A stretch of 64,000 nucleotides of DNA from Cohaesibacter marisflavi (GTDB lineage: Bacteria; Pseudomonadota; Alphaproteobacteria; Rhizobiales; Cohaesibacteraceae), in assembly GCF_900115225.1 (NCBI RefSeq), contig NZ_FOVR01000012.1, positions 124,001 through 188,000 of the forward strand, in the 5' to 3' direction. Position numbers and translations under genes: made by a program. Each line of letters begins with the position of its first letter. Within the stretch, counting starts at the first letter, position 1. Below are positions 9,609-18,602 of this stretch, piece by piece. Under the pieces are notes generated by a model, which saw only the letters and a program-made list of their open reading frames with translations, searched no databases and was not told where the DNA came from.

Positions 9609-10493
9609 ATGATTACGGTTTTCGGTTCCATCAATCTCGATATGGTGATCCGTGTTGCGGATTTTCCCCGCCCCGGCGAGACCATCACCACCCATGGTTT
9701 TGACATGTCCGCTGGTGGCAAGGGCGCCAATCAGGCGCTTGCCGTCCGTCGGGCTGGGGGCACCGTGCGCATGGTAGGGCTGACCGGAGCAGATAGTCAT
9801 GCTCAGCTTGCGCTTGCTTTGCTTGAGGAAGCCGGTGTTGACCTCACGCGCACGAGGGCCTGCAAGAAAAGCACCGGACTGGCCTTCATTCAGGTGGAAG
9901 ACAGCGGTGAGAATACCATCGCCATCGTCAAGGGTGCCAATGGGGAGGTTACTCCTCAAACCGCAGACAATACACTTGGTGATCTCGCAAAGGGTGACCT
10001 TTTGCTATTGCAGCAGGAAATCCCCTTTGCAGCCATCAATCATGCCCTTGATCTGGCAAAAAAGGCCGGAGCCAAAAGCGTGCTCAATACCGCACCCTTT
10101 CAGGACGCCTACCTGCCTCTGGCCAACAAAGCCGATGTGGTTATTTCCAACGAAACCGAATTTGATGCCCTGATGCCTGGGGCCAACCCTATGGAACAGC
10201 GGGCAAAGGCTTTCGTGGCTCAAAAGGATCGCTTGTTGATCGTAACGCTGGGCGCCGAAGGTGCGCTGGTGGTCGAACCGGGTAGGGAACCAGTTCAGGT
10301 GCCGTCCCCCAAGCTGGACAAGGTGGTCGATACTACAGGAGCTGGTGACACCTTCTGCGGTTATTTCTGCCAGATGATGGCCGATGGAGCCGATCCTGTC
10401 TCCGCCACTCGCAAGGCGGTGAAAGCAGCAAGTCTGGCCTGTTGCAAGAACGGGGCTCAACCGTCCATCCCGCTCTCGGCAGATGTGGCCTGA
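9609..10493 (+). CDS. rbsK: Ribokinase-like PfkB sugar kinase
   Basis: A 294-residue PfkB-family kinase. The N-terminal GSINLDMVI and SAGGKGANQALAVRR motifs and the C-terminal DTTGAGDTFCGYF active-site motif, with the catalytic Asp, match ribokinase. The frame starts at 9567, but the ATG at 9609 (MITVFGSINLD) with AAAAGGAC upstream is the better start. Phosphorylating ribose released by the two nucleoside hydrolases is a natural role in this operon. Substrate specificity is inferred from context. Confidence 0.85.
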   Translation: MITVFGSINLDMVIRVADFPRPGETITTHGFDMSAGGKGANQALAVRRAGGTVRMVGLTGADSHAQLALALLEEAGVDLTRTRACKKSTGLAFIQVEDSGENTIAIVKGANGEVTPQTADNTLGDLAKGDLLLLQQEIPFAAINHALDLAKKAGAKSVLNTAPFQDAYLPLANKADVVISNETEFDALMPGANPMEQRAKAFVAQKDRLLIVTLGAEGALVVEPGREPVQVPSPKLDKVVDTTGAGDTFCGYFCQMMADGADPVSATRKAVKAASLACCKNGAQPSIPLSADVA

Positions 10494-10553
10494 GTTTTTT
10501 CTCGGATCTGTCGTCTATTCAGGTCCGGTTCCACTCTTTAATGGAGTTTGATC

Positions 10554-11438
10554 ATGTCTTTTCGTGGTGTCTTTCCCTATCTCGTCTCGCCTGTCACCTC
10601 TGATGGTGTCGTGATGAAGGGCATACTGACTGATCTCGTTGATCATCTCGTCGAGGCCGGCGTGCATGGGCTGACCCCGCTGGGCAGCACTGGCGAATTC
10701 GCCTATCTCTCACAGCAGCAACGCAACGAAGTCGTGGACACCGTGATCAAGGCGAACAAGGGGCGGGTGCCTGTCATTGCGGGCGTGGCCTCAACCTCGA
10801 CCGCAGACGCTGTCGCCCAGACCCGCCACATGATCAATGCCGGAGCGGACGGCATTCTTGCCATTCTGGAAGCCTATTTCCCGGTCAGTGAAGCCGGGGT
10901 CGAGAGCTATTTTACCCAGATTGCCAAAGCTGCGGATGGCAAGCCCGTTGTGCTCTATACTAACCCGCAATTCCAGCGCTCAGACCTAACCTTGCCGGTT
11001 ATCGAGCGCTTGAGCCAAATCGATAATATCCGCTATATCAAGGATGCCTCAACCAATACCGGGCGCCTGCTTTCCATCATCGAACGCACCAGAGGGCGTA
11101 TGGAGGTATTCTCCGCCTCCGCGCATATTCCCGCCTGTGTCATGATGATTGGTGGCGTGGGCTGGATGGCTGGCCCCGCCTGCATCGTGCCTAAACAGAG
11201 CATCGCGCTTTATGAAGCCGCCCAGAAGGGTGACTGGGACAAGGCGATGGAGCTGCAACGCCCTCTCTGGCGGATCAATGAAATCTTTGCCAAATACTCC
11301 ATAGCGGGATGCATCAAGGCTGCCCTAGATCTGCAGGGCTTCAAGGTGGGCGACCCCATTTCGCCCCAGGCGCCCTTGGGCAAGGAAGCCCGCGATGAAA
11401 TCGCCGCGGTTTTGCGCGAAGTGGGTGCTTTGAGCTAG
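10554..11438 (+). CDS. DapA-like aldolase/dehydratase (DHDPS/NAL family)
   Basis: A 294-residue class I aldolase of the dihydrodipicolinate synthase/N-acetylneuraminate lyase family. Visible features are [10 protein letters not shown] (carboxylate-binding GTTGE equivalent), the catalytic Tyr in VVLYTNP (about residue 135) and the Schiff-base Lys in YIKDAST (about residue 163). The ATG at 10554, preceded by ATGGAG, is preferred over an upstream TTG. Its position at the end of a catabolic operon rather than near lysine biosynthesis genes suggests a pyruvate-dependent sugar-acid or related lyase, not housekeeping DapA. The substrate is unknown. Confidence 0.82.
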   Translation: MSFRGVFPYLVSPVTSDGVVMKGILTDLVDHLVEAGVHGLTPLGSTGEFAYLSQQQRNEVVDTVIKANKGRVPVIAGVASTSTADAVAQTRHMINAGADGILAILEAYFPVSEAGVESYFTQIAKAADGKPVVLYTNPQFQRSDLTLPVIERLSQIDNIRYIKDASTNTGRLLSIIERTRGRMEVFSASAHIPACVMMIGGVGWMAGPACIVPKQSIALYEAAQKGDWDKAMELQRPLWRINEIFAKYSIAGCIKAALDLQGFKVGDPISPQAPLGKEARDEIAAVLREVGALS

Positions 11439-11500
11439 AACGTCAAGCGCCCCTTTAGACAATACAAACAGCGCAGAGGCGACTTACCGTCATGGAGTTC

Positions 11501-14113
11501 CTATTTCCAGAAAAGTTTTCCCGCACCGCCTGATATGACCAGGGTTACATCTTTTAGCGCCGAGATAGGAGAAACCCCGGGGGGAACCGCGACAAACCGC
11601 GGTTGCCACTCCGGATGGAATTTCTGCTTGAAGGCACGCAGCCCTTCGAAATTATAGAAGGACCGACCGTGCCGATACATAATGGCTCCGAAACGGTTCC
11701 AAAGACGGGCACCTTTGCGCACTTGCAGACCCGCAAGCGGAGCAAGACTGAGGCTGAATTCCGCAGCACCGGTTCTACGAGAATACTCGATCAGTTCAAT
11801 GAATAGGAATTCCATAACGCCGTTGGCCTGTTCAGGCGGGTAGCGCATCAGGTCTATTGAAACGCGAGAGCCGTCCCCCGGACGAAGAATATTGGCAAAG
11901 GCCACAATCTGCCCATGGTGCTTGATGGTGGCAATCGGGAAATTCTGCAAATAGTCCGGGTCAAACCGTCCTAACGAAAAGCCTTTTTCTCCACCAATCT
12001 TGTCCGCAATCCACGCATCTGAAATCGACTTCAATTGGGCTATCAAAGTTGCATCGTGAGGGGCTTCATTGATAGACAATTCGAACCCATCCTTCAGTGC
12101 CTTATTGTGTGCTGAACGCATGGATTTGAACTTACTGCCAGCAAGGGTGAAATCGCGCAATAGAATTTCGGCTTCTTCCCCGATCTTATGGAGGGAAAAG
12201 CCCATTTCGATCCAGAGCGAAAGATAGGCTTTGCTCACCTCGAACATGACTGGATGAGCACCGTTATCGTAAGCCTCTTCCCAAAATGACCAGACGAGGG
12301 GCTCGATAGAATCCCTCGGTCCAACAGGGTCAGAATAGGCGATCCACTTGTTGCCTTGCACCGCATACATGATGAAAGCATCTTCACTGTCGTTAAAAAA
12401 CAGCTCCTTGTCTCCGGTCAGAGCCAAACAGGCTTTAGGGTCATTCTGCTGATCAATGATGGCGCGGGCTTTCTGTAGGGCCGATTGATCAGGAGGCCTA
12501 GTATGGAAAGTCGCAGGTTGAATGGCGAGCCAAACAGTTACGAACAAAAAGAAGGATGATCCGGCCAATCCGGCGCGCAAAGCACGGGAGGTATTAGCTA
12601 TGCTTGAAAAATCAGTCCAGAGATCTGTGCTGTACGGGGTCGCCTCATGCATGAAGAAAAACACTGTTGCTGCACTGACCGCTATTCCGCCCGCAAGAGC
12701 AAACCATCCCGGGCTTAGTACACTACGGGTCAATTTGGCCGAACGGTTAAAGAGGCTTCGAAAAGGCCAAAGCACAATCGCCGTAGTCAGCAGCAACAGG
12801 ACGCTATCCAGATCGAGTTTGTTCATCAAAGCTGCACCAGAAGCTACAGCGAGAGCAGCTAAAGTGAGCCAGTAGGCTCCGGATATTCTGCGCACAAGTC
12901 CTTGGCTCAAGATGACCAACAAGACACCCAAAACGGCAGAGAGGAGGGCGCCACCCTCAAGAAGAATGGAAGCCAGCAGATCATCGGGATCGATTTCATC
13001 AGGCCGGACTGAAGGCATGAGCGCAATAAGAACCAGATAACTGCCTATGCCGAAGACAGCGAGGCCAATAAGAGTGGGAGCCACGCCACTGGCTGCCTTC
13101 ATGACCGGACGGAGAGGCTCAGACACATCGCCGAACAGTCTGGTGATAAACCCACCGGCAAAGCGGGCTTCATTGATTGCGACAAAGGCTAGGGCAAGAG
13201 CAAAGGGTATAAGATAATAAATAAGCCGATACAGAAGCAGCGCAGCGGCGATCTGATCAAGCGGCACACCCTTGGGCAGCGCTGCAATAATAATGATTTC
13301 GAAAACACCGACACCGCCCGGCACATGGCTCAGAACGCCCGCCATTGATGCGGCAGCAAAGACTGGCAGAAAGGTAAGAAAATCAGGGCGAGCCCCCGGC
13401 AGCAAGACATAGAGCGTAAGGGCTGCCATGGAGGTGTCAATCAAGGTAAAGGCCAACTGAGAGAAAAGCACTCCCGGCGTTGGTGCCGAGAGTTCGAATT
13501 TGCCCAATCGTAGGCTCTTTCCGTTCAGAGACATAAGCAACAGGAGTAGCACGACGGCCACAGCGGCCACGCCAGCCCAAACTCTGAGGCTGTCGGGTGC
13601 GATTGGCAGAATATTCACCAGCGCGTAAGGGTGAATCGCCAGAGCAGCAAGGCCGATCACCGTGATACCGAAGCCGAAAGCGAGCGCTGCAAAGGTCGAA
13701 ACGCTAGCAATCTCGAACAAACTCAAGCCAAAGGCCGAATAGACCCTATAGCGCACGGCACCGCCAGAAATCACGCTGACACCGATTGTGTTGCCGAAGC
13801 TGTAGCCAAGAAATCCGCCCACTGCGATGGCATTGGCAGGCACTTTCTTGCCTAGGGACCGCAAGGCTGACCAGTCATAACCGATCAACGCAACATATCC
13901 GGCAGCCGTTGCCAAAAGAGCAGACAACAATGTCCACCACGGGGTCATGCGCACCTGAGCAATAACGTCTGCCGCCTTGACTGGCTTTAAAAGGTGATAA
14001 AGCGCGTAAACACCGAGCACGAACAAAACGAGAGCAAGCAGTATTGGCGCCGTTTTTCTTGCATAGGAAGCCCAATCAGATTGAGCTAGGCTATCGGAGT
14101 TTGAACTGGACAA
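11501..14113 (-). CDS. mprF: MprF-like phosphatidylglycerol aminoacyltransferase/flippase
   Basis: An 870-residue protein with a polytopic N-terminal half (about 13-14 membrane segments, residues 20-550) of the lysylphosphatidylglycerol flippase type and a soluble C-terminal DUF2156 domain that transfers an aminoacyl group from tRNA to phosphatidylglycerol. Recognisable C-terminal segments include YAVQGNKWIAYSDPVGP, KIGEEAEILL and ANGVMEFLFIELIEYSR. The length equals that of full two-domain MprF. The product reduces negative surface charge and protects against cationic peptides. It is transcribed alone. A perfect 20-bp palindrome lies about 115 bp upstream of its start. Confidence 0.9.
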   Translation of the reverse strand: MSSSNSDSLAQSDWASYARKTAPILLALVLFVLGVYALYHLLKPVKAADVIAQVRMTPWWTLLSALLATAAGYVALIGYDWSALRSLGKKVPANAIAVGGFLGYSFGNTIGVSVISGGAVRYRVYSAFGLSLFEIASVSTFAALAFGFGITVIGLAALAIHPYALVNILPIAPDSLRVWAGVAAVAVVLLLLLMSLNGKSLRLGKFELSAPTPGVLFSQLAFTLIDTSMAALTLYVLLPGARPDFLTFLPVFAAASMAGVLSHVPGGVGVFEIIIIAALPKGVPLDQIAAALLLYRLIYYLIPFALALAFVAINEARFAGGFITRLFGDVSEPLRPVMKAASGVAPTLIGLAVFGIGSYLVLIALMPSVRPDEIDPDDLLASILLEGGALLSAVLGVLLVILSQGLVRRISGAYWLTLAALAVASGAALMNKLDLDSVLLLLTTAIVLWPFRSLFNRSAKLTRSVLSPGWFALAGGIAVSAATVFFFMHEATPYSTDLWTDFSSIANTSRALRAGLAGSSFFLFVTVWLAIQPATFHTRPPDQSALQKARAIIDQQNDPKACLALTGDKELFFNDSEDAFIMYAVQGNKWIAYSDPVGPRDSIEPLVWSFWEEAYDNGAHPVMFEVSKAYLSLWIEMGFSLHKIGEEAEILLRDFTLAGSKFKSMRSAHNKALKDGFELSINEAPHDATLIAQLKSISDAWIADKIGGEKGFSLGRFDPDYLQNFPIATIKHHGQIVAFANILRPGDGSRVSIDLMRYPPEQANGVMEFLFIELIEYSRRTGAAEFSLSLAPLAGLQVRKGARLWNRFGAIMYRHGRSFYNFEGLRAFKQKFHPEWQPRFVAVPPGVSPISALKDVTLVISGGAGKLFWK

Positions 14114-14229
14114 GCTGGTCTCTCGCTTTTCAAATTAGCAAAATCAGGACCAACGAGAGCTGGAACATTGATTCGGCCCGATTAGAATCGCCTAATTACT
14201 GAGCATTTGCGACAGTTTACTGGGCAAAT

Positions 14230-14249
14230 TTCTTACAAATTTGTAAGAA
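14230..14249. promoter_or_regulatory. Perfect 20-bp palindrome upstream of mprF
   Basis: TTCTTACAAA followed directly by its reverse complement TTTGTAAGAA, with no spacer. It lies in the 298-bp gap between mprF (start 14113) and the LysR gene (end 14412), in the position of an mprF promoter or operator. A homodimeric repressor or activator site is likely; the binding protein is unknown. The rest of this gap shows nothing else recognisable. Confidence 0.55.
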
Positions 14250-14411
14250 TAACTCAATAACTTCCGCAAATATCGACGACAGAACAGACAAATGCCCAAA
14301 GCGCCTGAGCAGACAGCGCAAACGCAAGGGAAGGCTTAGTGCAAAGAACACCAAGACGCACTCCGATACTACCGTTTAAAGCAACGATAAAACCATCAAA
14401 CATGTGCAGAG

Positions 14412-15329
14412 CTATTCTTCCGGCTCGAACCCGAAATTCGGCGCAAAGGCCTGAATCGCTTCGATAACTTCAACAATCCTCGGATCGGATTTTCTCTCGA
14501 GCAAAACATAGATCCCCATGAGCCAGCGAGGGATTTCCTCATCTGGAGCCATTTCAACTTGAACAAGCCCCTTACTGCTAAGAAAACTATTCAGCTGTGT
14601 CGAATGAACCAGCACCATGTCGGTTTCCAGCACCATATCAACACAAGCCGTCATGGAATTTGACATGAAGGTGTGGCCAAACCAGTCAGACCGAGGCTCA
14701 TTTGCATCTGCACGTTGGCCGAGTTGTCGGTCTTCGGGTTGAACAGCGATACATGTTGGCCATTGGGTGATCTCTTCGCGATGACGCGGTTCCGCAAGCA
14801 GGGGGTGCTCAGGCCGGACATAATAGGCATCGGCAGCCATGCCAAGAGGTATGAATTCTACTTCGCTACGTTTATTGAAGTCTGGGATAATATGCCCGAC
14901 GAACAATGAAATATCACCGGCGAGCAGATGGTCCATACAGGCCATCATGTTCCCGACACTGACATTGATAGAAACCTTTGGAAAAGCCTGATGATGCTTG
15001 ATTAAATAATCTTTGAAGAATTGCGTCCAGGTAGAATACCCCGTACCAATACTTATACCATGCTCGCGTTCTTCACGAAGTTGATCAATATTGTCTATAG
15101 CATTTGCATAAATCCGGCGCATAAGATGCGCACTTTTATAGAGAGTCTCACCATAAGTGGTCAGACGCACACCGCGAGAGGACCGCTTGAACAGTTTTAC
15201 CTTCATTTTTTCTTCAAGCTTCTTGATGTTATAGGTCAAAGCAGGTTGAGATATCAATAACTTACTGGACGCCGCAGCAAAAGACCCTGCGTCTGCGACT
15301 TCAAGAAATTGCTCTAGCGTGCGATCCAT
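14412..15329 (-). CDS. LysR-family transcriptional regulator
   Basis: A 305-residue LysR regulator: N-terminal HTH (GSFAAASSKLLISQPALTYN, about residues 16-35), then an effector domain. It is divergent from the TRAP transporter and GH4 gene operon with a 298-bp shared intergenic region and is the likely regulator of that operon. Uncommon for LysR, the HTH recognition helix reads ALTYNIKKLEEKM rather than AVSRQI. The effector is unknown. Confidence 0.88.
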   Translation of the reverse strand: MDRTLEQFLEVADAGSFAAASSKLLISQPALTYNIKKLEEKMKVKLFKRSSRGVRLTTYGETLYKSAHLMRRIYANAIDNIDQLREEREHGISIGTGYSTWTQFFKDYLIKHHQAFPKVSINVSVGNMMACMDHLLAGDISLFVGHIIPDFNKRSEVEFIPLGMAADAYYVRPEHPLLAEPRHREEITQWPTCIAVQPEDRQLGQRADANEPRSDWFGHTFMSNSMTACVDMVLETDMVLVHSTQLNSFLSSKGLVQVEMAPDEEIPRWLMGIYVLLERKSDPRIVEVIEAIQAFAPNFGFEPEE

Positions 15330-15476
15330 TTTCCGATTTCTCCCGAATAAACGGCGCTCTCAGCTATAAAATTCATTTATATTAGAGCCGTTTTTTTGTA
15401 TTGGATTTAAAGCCTCGAGAAATCTATATTCGCGTCAAGCCATTTGTCAATTCCAGTAAACCTGAAATTGTCATAT

Positions 15477-15497
15477 GCAAAAAGAGGGTATTTTTGC
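15477..15497. promoter_or_regulatory. Inverted repeat in the LysR-TRAP intergenic region
   Basis: GCAAAAA (15477-15483) and TTTTTGC (15491-15497) are separated by 7 nt, in the middle of the divergent promoter region upstream of the TRAP binding protein. This size and spacing would suit a LysR-type activator site. Upstream, at about 15382-15417, ACGGCGCT and AGAGCCGT followed by seven Ts form a weaker hairpin. Confidence 0.4.
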
Positions 15498-15627
15498 GAG
15501 TGATTGCACTATAACACACAGTTATCCGACCATGGTGGAGGCTTCAAAAAGTAGTCATGCCGGATAATACGTAAAAATACTTTCTTTGTCTCAAGTTTAA
15601 AATTCTCGTTTCGAAAGGGAGAAAGTC

Positions 15628-16608
15628 ATGAGACTTGGAAAGATCGGAACACTTCTGGTTGCTTCAATCGCATTCGGGGCTCTTAGCTCTTCTGCATCTG
15701 CTCTTACACTCAAAGTGTCGGATTCTCACAACAACAATCACTCAACTGTTGTCGCACTGAATGAGTTCAGCTCTGCAATTGAAGAGCGCACCGGTGGTGA
15801 CGTCGAGGTGCAGGTATTTGGCGCAGGCGTGCTCGGTACCGAATCCGAAATGATCAACCAGCTGCGCATGGGTATTCTGGATATGGTGCGGACTGCACCA
15901 ACGGATCTGGAAAAATTCAACCCGGTCTACAGTGCTTTCCTGCTGCCGTATCTCTTTAAAGATGCAGCTGGCGTTGAAAAAGCCATGAACGCAGTCAAAG
16001 ATGATGTGTTCCACTCTCATCCGGATTCCGGTTTCATGGGCCTTGCTTGGAATACTGCAGGGGCTCGTAGCTTCTACACCGTAGACAAGGAAATCAACAG
16101 CCCGGCTGATCTGGAAGGCTTGAAAATCCGTGTGCCGAACAGTCGTTCAATGACACAGGCTGTCGAAATGCTCGGAGCAACGGCAACGCCTGTGCCTTGG
16201 GGTGAAGTTTACACAGCTCTGCAGCAGGGCATCGTGGATGGCGCTGAAGGGAGCCCGACCTCTCTGATCGACGGCAAGTTCGTCGAAGTCATTCGTCACT
16301 TCTCCTTCGATCGTCACTTCACCATCCCGGACGTGCTGATCATCAGCACCAAAACCTGGGACAAGCTAAACGACGAGCAGAAAGCAATCTTCAAGGAAGA
16401 AGCGGAAAACTATACCAAGCGTGTTGCTGTTCTTGAAGAAGAAAAAGTTGCGAAGGCGATCGAGCAGTCCAAAGAGCAGGGTGTAACCTTCAAGGATGTT
16501 GATCTGGACCCCTTCAAAGCGCGCGTTATGCCGCTCTATGACGAGCTGCGCGCCAACAATGAAGAAGCTGCCGAGATCGTATCTCGCATTGAAGCAGCTC
16601 AAGAGTAA
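15628..16608 (+). CDS. TRAP transporter substrate-binding protein (DctP family)
   Basis: A 326-residue periplasmic binding protein with a signal peptide (cleavage near SASALT, residue 26). It shows DctP-family motifs: LGTESEMINQLRMGILDM, the central LKIRVPNSRSMTQAVEMLGA with the ligand-carboxylate Arg, and YTALQQGIVDGAEG. It delivers substrate to the DctQ/DctM pair that follows. The ribosome binding site AAAGGGAG lies 9 bp upstream. TRAP ligands are mostly carboxylates, but the GH4 glycosidase in the operon points to a glycoside or uronate; this is inference. Confidence 0.92.
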   Translation: MRLGKIGTLLVASIAFGALSSSASALTLKVSDSHNNNHSTVVALNEFSSAIEERTGGDVEVQVFGAGVLGTESEMINQLRMGILDMVRTAPTDLEKFNPVYSAFLLPYLFKDAAGVEKAMNAVKDDVFHSHPDSGFMGLAWNTAGARSFYTVDKEINSPADLEGLKIRVPNSRSMTQAVEMLGATATPVPWGEVYTALQQGIVDGAEGSPTSLIDGKFVEVIRHFSFDRHFTIPDVLIISTKTWDKLNDEQKAIFKEEAENYTKRVAVLEEEKVAKAIEQSKEQGVTFKDVDLDPFKARVMPLYDELRANNEEAAEIVSRIEAAQE

Positions 16609-16636
16609 GGTGAGCGGTATCTAACCCTCGTATGAT

Positions 16637-16662
16637 GTGTTTCCGGCTAAAGCCGGAAACAC
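16637..16662 (+). promoter_or_regulatory. Stem-loop between TRAP binding protein and membrane subunits
   Basis: GTGTTTCCGGC (16637-16647) and GCCGGAAACAC (16652-16662) form a perfect 11-bp stem with a TAAA loop, 28 bp after the binding protein stop. The downstream tract (tgcctttctcctct) is pyrimidine-rich but not a real T-run. It probably acts as a partial terminator or mRNA stabiliser that keeps binding protein levels above those of the permease. Confidence 0.7.
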
Positions 16663-16695
16663 TGCCTTTCTCCTCTAATTAAGGCACAAACCTTC

Positions 16696-17187
16696 ATGGT
16701 GAAATTTCGGAATTATTTGGAAAAGGCTGTGTTGTCTCTGATCACGGTCTTTCTGGTCCTGCTCGTTGTGATGGCATCCTGGCAGGTCTTCGCACGCTAC
16801 ATTCTCAATGCTCCGCCCCAATTTACGGACGAAGCCATGCGGTTCACGATGATCTGGTTGGTGTATCTGGGGGCTGCTCTCGCCTTTGGTATCACTGATC
16901 GCCACATGTCACTTGGACTTTTCAAGGACATGTTCAAGGGGCGGACCCGAATCATGTTTGAAGTCTTCAGCTTCGCATGTGTTTTGGTGTTTTGCCTGAT
17001 CGTCATGATCAAGGGCGGCATCGCATTGGTCCTCATAGGTGAGGGTCAGTATTCGGACAGCATGAACCTACCTATGAACTGGGTGTATATGATTATTCCC
17101 TTCTCGGGATTCCTTTCAGTCCTGCTCAAAACCCAAAATTTTGTTGAGGTCGTTAAAGATATAAGGAGCGGTTCGAATGGATACTAA
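16696..17187 (+). CDS. TRAP transporter small permease (DctQ family)
   Basis: A 163-residue inner-membrane protein with four predicted membrane segments, the standard DctQ architecture. It shows the family pattern WQVFARYILNAPPQFTDEA (about residues 31-49) and YLGAALAFGITDRHM. It overlaps the large permease gene by 11 bp, so the two are co-translated. Confidence 0.9.
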   Translation: MVKFRNYLEKAVLSLITVFLVLLVVMASWQVFARYILNAPPQFTDEAMRFTMIWLVYLGAALAFGITDRHMSLGLFKDMFKGRTRIMFEVFSFACVLVFCLIVMIKGGIALVLIGEGQYSDSMNLPMNWVYMIIPFSGFLSVLLKTQNFVEVVKDIRSGSNGY

Positions 17188-18481
17188 TCTCGTCATTATG
17201 ATCCTGTTGCCGTTGTTTCTGGTCTTCATGTTCTCCGGCATTCCGATTGCAATCGGTATCGGCCTGAGTTCTCTGGCGGCGATCCTCGTAATTCTGCCCT
17301 TTGATATGGTGGCCTTTCAGGGCGCCCAGAAGATGTTCGGCGGCATCAACAGCTTTGGGATGCTGGCAGTTCCCTTCTTCATGCTTGCCGGCAACATCAT
17401 GAACCATGGCGGCATTGCCAGGAAGCTGATTGATCTTGCTCTTATGTTTGGTGGCCGCATGCCAGGTGCGCTGGCGCACGCCAACGTTATGGGCAACATG
17501 CTGTTTGGTACATTGTCCGGTTCTGGCATGGCCTGCACAGCAGCTATCGGCGGCACTATGGCCCCGATTCAGAAGGAAAAGGGCTATAACCCGGCTTTCT
17601 CCGCTGCGATCAACATTGCATCCGGCCCCGTCGGCATGCTTATTCCGCCGAGCGGGCTGCTGATCCTGTTCTCGATCGTCAGTGGTGGCGTCTCTGTCGC
17701 TGGCTTGTTCATGGGCGGCTGGATTCCCGGCATCCTGTGGGGTGTAGCCGTGATGATCGTAGCCTACTTCATGGCAAAGAAGCACAACCTGCCAACCGAG
17801 AAATCCGACCGCACGTTCGGTCAGAAACTGAAGGTCTTCTGGGACGCAGTACCAGCCCTGATGCTGATTGTCATCGTGATGGGCGGCATTGTTGGTGGCG
17901 TGTTCACCGCTACGGAAGGTGCTGCGGTTGCTGTTGTCTACAGCCTTTTGCTTTCTTTCTACTACAGAACCATCAGTGGCAAAATGCTGCTGAAAACCTT
18001 GAGCGATACCGCCCTTACAACCGGCGTTATTCTCTTTTTGGTGGCCGTTTCGAGCTTGATGAGCTGGATCATGGCTTATGCCCAGATCCCGCAGATGATC
18101 GGCGAAACGCTTCTGCAACTGACCGATAACCGTATCGTTCTGCTGCTGATCATCAACATCTCCTTGCTCATTCTGGGCACCTTCATGGACGCCACACCAG
18201 CGATCCTTATTTTCACACCGATCCTGATGCCAATCTGTACCGGCATGTTCGGGATGGATCCGATCCACTTCGGCGTAATGATGATTTTCAACCTCGGTAT
18301 CGGGAACATCACTCCGCCTGTTGGCTGCGTGCTCTTCGTAGGTGCGGCAGTGGGAGATACGAAGATCGAAAAGATCATTCCGTTCCTTCTCCCGGTCTTC
18401 GCGGTTCTATTCGGTGTGCTGTTGCTTGTTACCTACGTTCCGTCCCTGACGCTGTTCCTGCCACGCCTTATCGGGCTCTGA
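17177..18481 (+). CDS. TRAP transporter large permease (DctM family)
   Basis: A 434-residue polytopic permease with about 12 membrane segments. DctM hallmarks are present: FMLAGNIMNHGGIARKL, the GTLSGSGMACTAAIGG loop, IPPSGLLILFS and the repeated-half FMDATPAILIFTPIL region. It couples sodium influx to solute uptake. It is preceded by a DctQ gene and followed, after 121 bp, by a GH4 glycosidase on the same strand. Confidence 0.93.
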   Translation: MDTNLVIMILLPLFLVFMFSGIPIAIGIGLSSLAAILVILPFDMVAFQGAQKMFGGINSFGMLAVPFFMLAGNIMNHGGIARKLIDLALMFGGRMPGALAHANVMGNMLFGTLSGSGMACTAAIGGTMAPIQKEKGYNPAFSAAINIASGPVGMLIPPSGLLILFSIVSGGVSVAGLFMGGWIPGILWGVAVMIVAYFMAKKHNLPTEKSDRTFGQKLKVFWDAVPALMLIVIVMGGIVGGVFTATEGAAVAVVYSLLLSFYYRTISGKMLLKTLSDTALTTGVILFLVAVSSLMSWIMAYAQIPQMIGETLLQLTDNRIVLLLIINISLLILGTFMDATPAILIFTPILMPICTGMFGMDPIHFGVMMIFNLGIGNITPPVGCVLFVGAAVGDTKIEKIIPFLLPVFAVLFGVLLLVTYVPSLTLFLPRLIGL

Positions 18482-18602
18482 TCACAGGTTCCTCGTCACT
18501 GAAAATGGCTCTTGGCCGCCAATTTTGGCGACCAGGGTCTACGGTGCTGGCCGCATCTCAGTTTAACTCATTCACATGATTACAAACTCGAAAGCCTAGC
18601 TT

